Positions 55,165-64,000 of a stretch of 64,000 nucleotides of DNA are shown here, in pieces. Position 1 is the stretch's first letter, and the number at the start of each line of letters is the position of its first letter. The notes under the pieces are model-generated. The model did not search any database and had not been told where the DNA came from. It saw only the letters and a list, made by a program, of their open reading frames with translations. Origin of the DNA: Armigeres subalbatus (taxonomy: Eukaryota; Arthropoda; Insecta; Diptera; Culicidae). The translations under genes and the position numbers were made by a program. The DNA lies in assembly GCF_024139115.2 (NCBI RefSeq), contig NC_085140.1:31793806-31857805 (forward strand). The letters run 5' to 3'.

Positions 55165-58100
55165 TTCTACCTGAAATACCCTTTCGAATTTTTTCAAATT
55201 CGAAATTTTTTACGAAATTTTTGAAAATTCTTTCAAATTTCTTTCGAATTTCCGAAGGGAAATTCTTTCGAATTTCCAAAGGGAAATTCTTTCGAACTTC
55301 CGAAGGGAAATTCTTTCGAATTACCGAAGGGAAATTCTTTCGAATTTCCAAAGGGAAATTCTTTCGAATTTCCAAAGGGAAATTCTTTCGAATTTCCAAA
55401 GGGAAATTCTTTCGAATTTCCAAAGGGAAATTCTTTCGAATTTCCAAAGGGAAATTCTTTCGAATTTCCGAAAGGAAATTCTTTCGAATTTCCGAAGGGA
55501 AATTCTTTCGAATTTCCGAAAGGAAATTCTTTCGAATTTCCGAAGGGAAATTCTTTCGAATTTCCGAAGGGAAATTCTTTCGAATTTCCGAAGGGAAATA
55601 CTTTCGAATTTCCGAAGGGAAATTCTTTCGAATTTCCGAAGGGAAATTCTTTCGAATTTCCGAAGGGAAATTCTTTCGAATTTCCGAAGGGAAATTCTTT
55701 CGAATTTCTTTCGAATTTTCGAAGGGAAATTCTTTCGAATTTCCGAAGGGAAATTCTTTCGAATTTCCAAGGAAATTCTTTCGAATTTCGAAGGAAATTC
55801 TTTTCGATTTCCGAAGGAAATTCTTTCGAATTTCGAAGGAAATTCTTTCGAATTTCGAAGGAAATTCTTCGATTTCCGAAGGAAATTCTTCGATTTCGAA
55901 GGAAATTCTTCGAATTTCCGAAGGGAATTCTTCGAATTTCGAAGGAAATTCTTTCGAATTTCCGAAGGAAATTTTCGAATTTCCGAAGGAAATTCTTTCG
56001 ATTTCGAAGGAAATTCTTTCAATTTCGAAGGAAATTCTTTCGAATTTCCGAAGGAAATTCTTTCGAATTTCCGAAGGAAATTCTTTCAATTTCGAAGGAA
56101 ATTCTTCGAATTCGAAGGAAATTCTTTCGAATTTCCGAAGGAAATTCTTTCGAATTTCGAAGGAAATTCTTTCGATTTCCGAAGGAAATTCTTTCGAATT
56201 TCCGAAGGGAAATTCTTTCGATTTCGAAGGAAATTCTTTCGAATTTCGAAGGAAATTCTTTCAATTTCGAAGGAAATTCTTTCCAATTTCGAAGGAAATT
56301 CTTTCAAATTCCGAAGGAAATTCTTGCGAATTCCGAAGGAAATTCTTGCGAATTCCGAAGGAAATTCTTGCGAATTCCGAAGGAAATTCTTGCGAATTCC
56401 GAAGGAAATTCTTGCGAATTCCGAAGGAAATTCTTGCGAATTCCGAAGGGAATTCTTGCGAATTCCGAAGGAAATTCTTGCGAATTCCGAAGGGAATTCT
56501 TGCGAATTCGAAGGAAATTCTTCGAATTTCGAAGGAAATTCTTTCGAATTTCCGAAGGAAATTCTTTCAATTTCGAAGGAAATTCTTTCGATTTCGAAGG
56601 AAATTCTTTCGAATTTCCGAAGGAAATTCTTCCAATTTCGAAGGAAATTCTTTCGACTTTCGAAGGAAATCTTTCGAATTTCGAAGGAAATTCTTTCGAA
56701 TTCGAAGGAAATTCTTCGAATTCGAAGGAAATTCTTCGAATTTCGAAGGAAATTCTTTCAATTTCCGAAGGAAATTCTTTCGATTCGAAGGAAATTCTTC
56801 GATTTCGAAGGAAATCTTTCAATTTCAAAGGAAATTCTTCGAATTTCGAAGGAAATTCTTCGAATTTCGAAGGAAATTCTTCGTTCCGAAAGGAAATTCT
56901 TTCGAATTCGAAGGAAATTCTTTCGAATTTCCGAAGGAAATTCTTCGAATTTCCGAAGGAAATTCTTTCGATTCTCGAAGGAAATTCTTCGAATTCGAAG
57001 GAAATTCTTTCAATTTCGAAGGAAATTCTTTCGCATTTCCGAAGGGAAATTCTTTCGCATTTCCGAAAGGAAATTCTTTCGAATTTCCGAGGGGAATTTT
57101 TGAAGGGAAATTCTTTCGAATTTCGAAGGAAATTCTTCGATTTCCGAAGGAAATTCTTTCGAATTTCGAAGGAAATTCTTCGAATTTTCGAAGGAAATTC
57201 TTTCGATTTCCGAAGGAAATCTTTCCAATTTCCGAAGGAAATTCTTTCGATTTCGAAGGAAATTCTTTCGAATTTCGAAGGAAATTCTTTCGAATTTCCG
57301 AAGGAAATTCTTCAATTTCCGAAGGAAATCTTTCGAATTTCGAAGGAAATTCTTTCAATTTCGAAGGGAAATTCTTTCAATTTCGAAGGAAATTCTTTCG
57401 AATTTCCGAAGGAAATTCTTCGAATTTCGAAGGAAATTCTTCGATTTCGAAGGAAATTCTTTCGAATTCCGAAGGAAATTCTTCTGATTTCCGAAGGAAA
57501 TTCTTTCGATTTCCGAAGGAAATTCTTTCGAATTCGAAGGAAATTCTTTCGAATTTCCGAAGGAAATTCTTTCGATTTCGAAGGAATTCTTCAATCTCCG
57601 AAGGAAATTCTTCGAATTTCCGAAGGAAATTCTTTCGAATTTCGAAGGAAATTCTTTCGATTTCGAAGGAAATTCTTTCGAATTCCGAAGGAAATCTTTC
57701 GAATTTCGAAGGAAATTCTTTCGAATTTCGAAGGAAATTCTTTCAATTTCGAAGGAAATTCTTTCGAATTTCGAAGGAAATTCTTTCAATTTCCGAAAGG
57801 AAATTCTTTCGATTTCCCAAAGGAAAATTCTTTCGAATTTCGAAGGAAATTCTTTCAATTTCGAAGGAAATTCTTTTCGAATTTCGAAGGAAATTCTTCA
57901 ATTCGAAGGAAATTCTTTCGATTCTCGAAGGAAATTCTTCGAATTTCGAAGGAAATTCTTCGAATTTCGAAGGAAATTCTTCGAATTTCGAAGGAAATTC
58001 TTTCCAATTTCGAAGGAAATTCTTTCGAATTTCCGAAGGAAATTCTTCGATTTCGAAGGAAATTCTTCGAATTTCGAAGGAAATTCTTCGAATTTCCGAA

Positions 58101-61100
58101 GGAAATTCTTTCAATTTCGAAGGAAATTCTTCGATTTCTGAAGGAAATTCTTCGAATTTCGAAGGAAATTCTTTCGAATTCGAAGGAAATTCTTTCGATT
58201 TCGAAGGAAATTCTTTCGAATTTCGAAGGAAATTCTTTCGAATTTCCGAAGGAAATTCTTCGATTTCGAAGGAAATTTTCGAATTTCGAAGGAAATTCTT
58301 CGAATTTCGAAGGAAATTCTTTCGAATTTCCGAAGGAAATTCTTCGAATTTCCGAAGGAAATTCTTTCGAATTTCGAAGGAAATTCTTTCAATTCGAAGG
58401 AAATTCTTTCAATTTCGAAGGAAATTCTTTCGAATTTCCGAAGGAAATTCTTTCGATTTCGAAGAAATTCTTCAATTTCGAAGGAAATTCTTTCGATTCG
58501 AAGGAAATTCTTCAATTTCGAAGGAAATTCTTCAATTTCCGAAGGAAATTCTTTCGATTCGAAGGAAATTCTTTCAATTCGAAGGAAATCTTTCAATTTC
58601 GAAGGAAATTCTTTCGAATTTCGAAGGAAATTCTTTCGAATTTCCGAAGGAAATTCTTTCGAATTTCCGAAGGAAATTCTTCGAATTTCGAAGGAAATTC
58701 TTTCCAATTTCGAAGGAAATTCTTCGAATTTCGAAGGAAATTCTTAATTCGAAGGGAAATTCTTTCGAATTTCGAAGGAAATTCTTTCGATTTCGAAGGA
58801 AATTCTTTCGAATTCGAAGGAAATTCTTTCAATTCGAAGGAAATTCTTTCGAATTTCGAAGGAAATTCTTTCAATTTCGAAGGAAATTCTTTCAATTTCG
58901 AAGGAAATTCTTCGAATTTCGAAGGAAATTCTTTCGAATTTCGAAGGAAATTCTTCGAATTCCGAAGGAAATTCTTTGAATTTTCCGGAGGAAATTCTTT
59001 CAATTCCGAAGGAAATTCTTCCGAATTTCGAAGGAAATTCTTCCGAATTTCGAGGGAAATTCTGAATTTCCGGAGGAAAATTCTTCCAAATTTCTGGAGG
59101 GAAATTCTACCGAAATTCTGGAGGAAAATTACTCCGAATTTCCGGAGGGAAATTCTTCCGAATTCCGGAAGGAATTCTCTCCGAATTCCGGAAGGAAATT
59201 CTTCCGAATTCGGAAGGAAATTCTTCCGAATTTCCCGAGGAAATTCTTCCGAATTTCCCGAGGAAATTCTTCCGAATTTCCGGACGGAAATTCTTCCGAA
59301 TTTCCGGAGGGAAATTCTTCCGAATTTCCGGAGGGAAATTCTTCCGATTTTCCGGAGGGAAATTCTTCCGAATTTCCGGAGGGAAATTCTTCCGAATTTC
59401 CGGAGGGAAATTCTTCCGAATTTCCGAAGGGAAATTCTCCCGAATTTCCGAAGGGAAATTCTCCCGAATTTCCGAAGGGAAATTCTTCCGAATTTCCGAA
59501 GGGAAATTCTTCCGAATTTCCGAAGGGAAATTCTTCCGAATTTCCGAACGAAATTCTTCCGAATTTACGGAGGGAAGTCCGAATTTCCGGAGGGAAATTC
59601 TTTCGAATTTCCGGAGGGAAATTCTTCCGAATTTCCGGAGGAAAATTTTTCCGAATTTCCGGAGGGAAATTTTTCCGAATTTCCGGAGGGAAATTTTTCC
59701 GAATTTCCGGAGGGAAATTTTTCCGAATTTCCGGAGGGAAATTTTTCCGCATTCCTGGAGGGAAATTCTTCGAATTTCCAAAGGGAAATTCTTCGAATTT
59801 CCGAAGGGAAATTCTTCGAATTTCCGAAGGGAAATTCTTCGAATTTCCGAAGGAAAATTCTTCGAATTTTGCGAAGGGAAGTTCTTCGAATTTCCAAAGG
59901 GAAATTCTTCGAATTTCCGAAGGGAAATTCTTCGAATTTACGAAGGGAAATTCTTTCGAATTTCGAAGGAAATTCTTTCAATTTCCGAAGGAAATTCTTT
60001 GAATTTCGAAGGAAATTCTTTCGAATTTCCGAAGGAAATTCTTCAATTTCGAAGGGAAATTCTTCGAATTTCGAAGGAAATTCTTTCGAATTTCGAAGGA
60101 AATTCTTTCAATTTCCGAAGGGAAATTCTTTCAATTTCCGAAGGAAATTCTTTCGATTTCCGAAGGAAATTCTTCCGAATTTCGAGGAAAATTCTTGCGA
60201 ATTTCGGAGGAAATCTTCCGATTTCGAAGGAAATTCTTCCGAATTTCCGGAGGGAAATTCTTCCGAATTTCCGGAGGGAAATTCTTCCGAATTTCCGGAG
60301 GGAAATTCTTCCGAATTTCCGGAGGGAAATTCTTCCGAATTTCCGGAGGGAAATTCTTCCGAATTTCCGGAGGGAAATTCTTCCGAATTTCCGGAGGGGA
60401 ATCTGAATTCCGGAGGAAATTCTTTCGAATCTCATAAGAAAATTCTTCCGAATTTCCCGAGGAAATTCTTCCGAATTTCCCGAGGAAATTCTTCCGAATT
60501 TCCCGAGGAAATTCTTCCGAATTTCCCGAGGAAATTCTTCCGAATTTCCCGAGGAAATTCTTCCGAATTTCCCGAGGAAATTCTTCCGAATTTCGGAGGA
60601 ATTCTTCCGAATTTCCGGAGAATTCTTCCTAATTTCGAAGGAAATTCTTCCGAATTTCGAATTCCGAATTCCGAAGGAAATTCTTCCGAATTCCGAAGGA
60701 AATTCTTCCGATCTTCCGAAGGAAATTCTTCCAATTCCGAAGGGAAATCTCGAATTCGAAGGAAATTCTTCCGAATTTCCGAAGGAAATTCTTCCGAATT
60801 TCGAAGGGAAATTCTTCCGAATTCGAAGGAAATTCTTCCGAATTTCTCCGAAGGAAATTCTTCCGAATTTCCGAAGGAAATTCTTCCGATTTCGAAGGAA
60901 ATTCTTCCGATTTCGAAGGAAATTCTTCCGATTTCCGAAGGGAAATTCTTCCGAATTCCGAAGGAAATTCTTCGAATTCGAAGGGAATTCTTCCGAAGTT
61001 CCGAAGGGAATTCTTCCGAAGTTCCGAAGGGAATTCTTCCGAAGTTCCGAAGGGAATTCTTCCGAATTCCGAAGGGAATTCTTCCGAATTCCGAAGGGAA

Positions 61101-61310
61101 TTCTTCCGAATTCCGAAGGGAATTCTTCCGATTCGAAGGAAATTCTTCCGAATTTCCGAAGGGAAATTCTTCCGAATTTCCGAAGGGAAATTTTTCCGAA
61201 TTTCCGAAGGGAAGTTCTTCCGAATTTCCGAAGGGAAATTCTTCCGAATTTCCGAAGGGAAATTCTTCCGAATTTCCGATGGGAAATTCTTCCGAAATTC
61301 CGAAATTAGG
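55165..61310. repeat. 6.1-kb hairpin minisatellite, 22-24-bp units
   Basis: About 260-275 units based on GAATTTCCGAAGGGAAATTC plus TTTC. Each unit holds the inverted repeat GAATTTCC-GAAG-GGAAATTC. Blocks with their own variants follow one another: regular 24-mers (about 55235-55760); mixed 21-24-mers; TTGCGAATTCCGAAGGAAA 22-mers (56310-56510); mixed; CCGGAGGG 24-mers (about 59080-59760 and 60235-60410); CCCGAGG 23-mers (60440-60590); and GAAGTTCCGAAGGG units (60985-61060). Open frames over 1,200 codons exist on the plus strand because the units contain no stop trinucleotide. Confidence 0.97.
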
Positions 61311-64000
61311 ATTCCATTTTTTGTTCAGTATTTTTACTGAGTGCAGTTTGGATGATAATTCCGAAGACACATCATTGCCAGAAAAAACAGATATACAGTA
61401 ACAGTGCTTATACAAAATTGTAATCGCTGTGAAATGGGCACTAAATCAACATTGTAAAATTTCCATTAAGTGCTTTCCAAACAAATTATAGGTACAAAAT
61501 GTTATCCGCATCATCTACATCGCCGATCAATTCCAACAAATCTTCCACCCTGCAGAAATACATCAAAGTTTAGCCTTTCGTGTTGGATCGAATTTTTCAC
61601 CTGGCAGCTACCGCCCTGGGTGGTGTCGAGCAGTCGGGCTCGGGAGCAAACGAGTAAAGCAAAAGCAAACGAAATTTGATAGCACACGTATCGAATAACA
61701 TTCCGGTGGTGGTGCCCTGAGGGAAGATTCATTTGCGATATAGCACCAAAAAAGAAGGATGACGGATGGGTGTGCTGCCATGTGGAAGAAAAAAGAAATC
61801 GCTGGCGGGAAGAAATATTTCCTCTTATCGATGCTCTCAATATTGGGACTCAAACGTACATCGTTTTGTGAGAGGCCCGGAATGGGGAAACGTGCTCCGC
61901 CAGAAGATGAGGCTGGATCACCGGGCGTGGGTGTTAGCTAGAAATATTTGTAATCTTTTTCTGACATAGATAGGCACTTCGGGCAATGGAAGCGCTCGGT
62001 AGTTTTGATGAAGAAGCAACAATCAGGAGAGTTATGTGAAGCAACAACTTACAGACATGTGCGCACAGGAAGCGGGATCTGTGGTACGAGACTAACGTGC
62101 GATATTAATTCAGCGATAACGATTAATAGGAAGATATCATGGTTAATTTATCATGCAGGGACGTGTTTTCGTGACGAAACCAATCTTTGAGTAGCGTTCA
62201 GTATGCCGAGCTTATTATCATTCTTCAGGATGCAGGATAATTTATTTGAATTTTTTGGGAACAGTATTTCACAACCGTTTTTTCGAAGATTTGAGCTTTG
62301 TAACTTGAGGTTATAATTACGATGTTGTTCAACATTTCAAGAGTTTCATTGTAATTCAAACCGATTAATTGAGATAATACATTTTTTACGTGCGCATGAA
62401 CAAATATTGCTATTTGTTTTCTTTATAATTGGCATAAATGCGATTACATTTATGAGGTTTCTAAATCCCTCTTCTCATGTAGTTCTATGAAGATCACAAA
62501 ATAATTGCACGTAATTTGAATGTCGTTTGATGTAATCCGCACGGAGAGCAAACAGAGTGCTTATCTAAAGCAGCATGGGATCTTCTGTCGTTTCTAATCC
62601 TTGGAAGTTCGCTTTCCAAACCCCACTGACTGTCGTCGATAACGACAAAAAGACCTTTGATTCCGTTCTTGCTATTGCACAGCGCTTGACTTTTTCCGGT
62701 GAACGATTTTTATTTCTTCAACTTTCTTCCGTTTTCCTTCGAAGCATTATATCAACCACCTCCGCACGCAGCCGCCATCCTCGGGCCACTCTTCCGGTAC
62801 AACAAGCATTACGGAACTCTTCGCGTGGACGTACTCCTGTAGTTCGAAACTAGCATTCGAACCGTTATCCAAGCCGCCTTATTCATGCCTCCGATGGACT
62901 CAGGAAGTCCCAGTCCTTACCTTCCGGGGAAATCTATCACAGACCGACAACTGTATCGAACCGTTCGGACTGTTGCCGCGCTTTCGAAAAGCGGCAAACT
63001 GGCAAACCAACCCACGGGAGTGGAGGGCAGCAGGATCTTTCGATTGAAGTAAAATTTTCGCTCTTGTAAGCAGAAAACTCGGATCCTGGCTGCAGCAACC
63101 ATCGCATCGTTATGTTGTCAGTCAACGAGCAGCGCTGGCTAGCGGATTCGCCGGCGTGTGCCAACGGGACCGGAAGAACAAAATTGAAAAACAATGTTAA
63201 TTGAAATAAATTGATGATGTTTTTCCGCTTCCGGGGCCGAACAATTGGGGGGACGTTTGGAGATTTCCTTGCACCGGCAACATCGAACGGTTGACACGCA
63301 ATTTCTTCCTTTGAGTTTGTGTTATTTATTTCGTTTGATTGAACCGAACCGAGAACGGAACCCTTGTTTGCGCCGATGTTGTAGATTGGGATCTCTCGGA
63401 AGCGGGTGTTCGGGGTATTGTTCTGGCGGCTCGAAAAGTGGTTAATTAGATTGACGTTTTGGATCGCTTTGTCACCATTTGTCTTGAGATTGATTGTACG
63501 GTAAGGACTGACTGAAGTGAATCAAATTTGAGCTTTACGTGACTTTCTCTCAATTGATGACCCGCAAAATTATTTCTTTGTTATTTTTCCGCTTTGCTCG
63601 CGTTTGTTACGGGATTGTTCAAACGTTTGCTTGTATGTTGAACCTAAAGTTAAAACCTGTAGATAACTTTTGTTGCTTCCACCTTGTAATTGTATTCAAA
63701 ATTATGACGGATATAATATATTGAACATTGAACTGTTTGTGGCTTGGCTAATTCAGTCAAAATCTTTTTCATCGAGTTGGGGTTTATTCTAACACTTACT
63801 CAATTGAAATGGTAGGAATATATAAGACTTGTATATCCATGATAAACTTGTCTAAAATAACTAATTTTAAAATCAAAACATATTTTTCCATCTCCAAATG
63901 CCACACGCAAAACAAAAAGTTGTGACATTCTTTGCATTAATCATTTTGTATCAAATCTCGCATGCAAACCACTCACAGAATGTTATACTTGTTACGTCAA
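61311..64000. other. No supported gene
   Basis: Mixed-composition DNA with G/C-richer stretches at 61500-61930 and 62560-63450. Open frames of 60-110 codons occur on both strands without known domains. No TIR element or tandem array was seen. It could be intronic or regulatory DNA of a neighbouring gene. Confidence 0.4.

Noticed and set aside
55116..61401. Very long open frames (over 1,200 and 1,600 codons) and several on the minus strand
   Set aside because: The 22-24-bp units lack stop trinucleotides on both strands, so long frames appear by necessity. The peptide switches phase with every indel.

Overview
The window looks like repeat-packed intergenic or intronic DNA from a mosquito of the genus Aedes. 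The main reasons are two clear Feilai-type tRNA-derived SINEs, an I-clade LINE with RNase H, several non-LTR retrotransposon fragments, and many short TA-, TTAA- or 8-bp-target palindromic elements. I found no host protein-coding gene, rRNA or functional tRNA gene that I can support. Genus is an inference from these repeat families; species is not resolved.

Layout. 1-1.6 kb: eight ~100-bp tandem units, a tRNA-related SINE and a LINE 3' tail. 1.9-9.1 kb: one degenerate Jockey-superfamily LINE (LINE A) whose reverse transcriptase has been opened by successive insertions. These are a palindromic element, a 3.2-kb hAT-type element that carries a 2.7-kb hairpin minisatellite, and a short LINE 3' end that itself received a Feilai SINE. 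9.26-15.03 kb: a nearly full-length I-clade LINE on the minus strand, with a canonical Inr+DPE promoter at its 5' end, inserted in a palindromic MITE that also holds a second MITE. 18.5-20.3 kb: a fossil hAT transposon. 20.9-25.8 kb: a large inverted-repeat element, several palindromic MITEs and an old degenerate minisatellite. 25.8-29.2 kb: mostly single-copy-looking DNA. 29.2-36.5 kb: an RTE-like LINE split by a 2.2-kb TA-target element, plus TIR elements. 36.7-41.2 kb: inverted-repeat elements with TTAA sites, containing two piggyBac-like MITEs and a ~135-bp tandem array. 45.7-53 kb: SINEs, an AT microsatellite, a heptamer array, a decayed RTE-like LINE and two seemingly identical inverted MITE copies. 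55.2-61.3 kb: a 6.1-kb 22-24-bp hairpin minisatellite. The last 2.7 kb shows nothing recognisable.

The coding material is all transposon-derived and all broken by stops or frameshifts, so nothing here acts as a working pathway. What the sequence does give is a clear record of insertion order, read from target-site duplications that restore the interrupted reading frames, and two unrelated minisatellites whose units are each self-complementary. The very long open frames across both minisatellites arise because the units lack stop trinucleotides. They are not evidence of genes.
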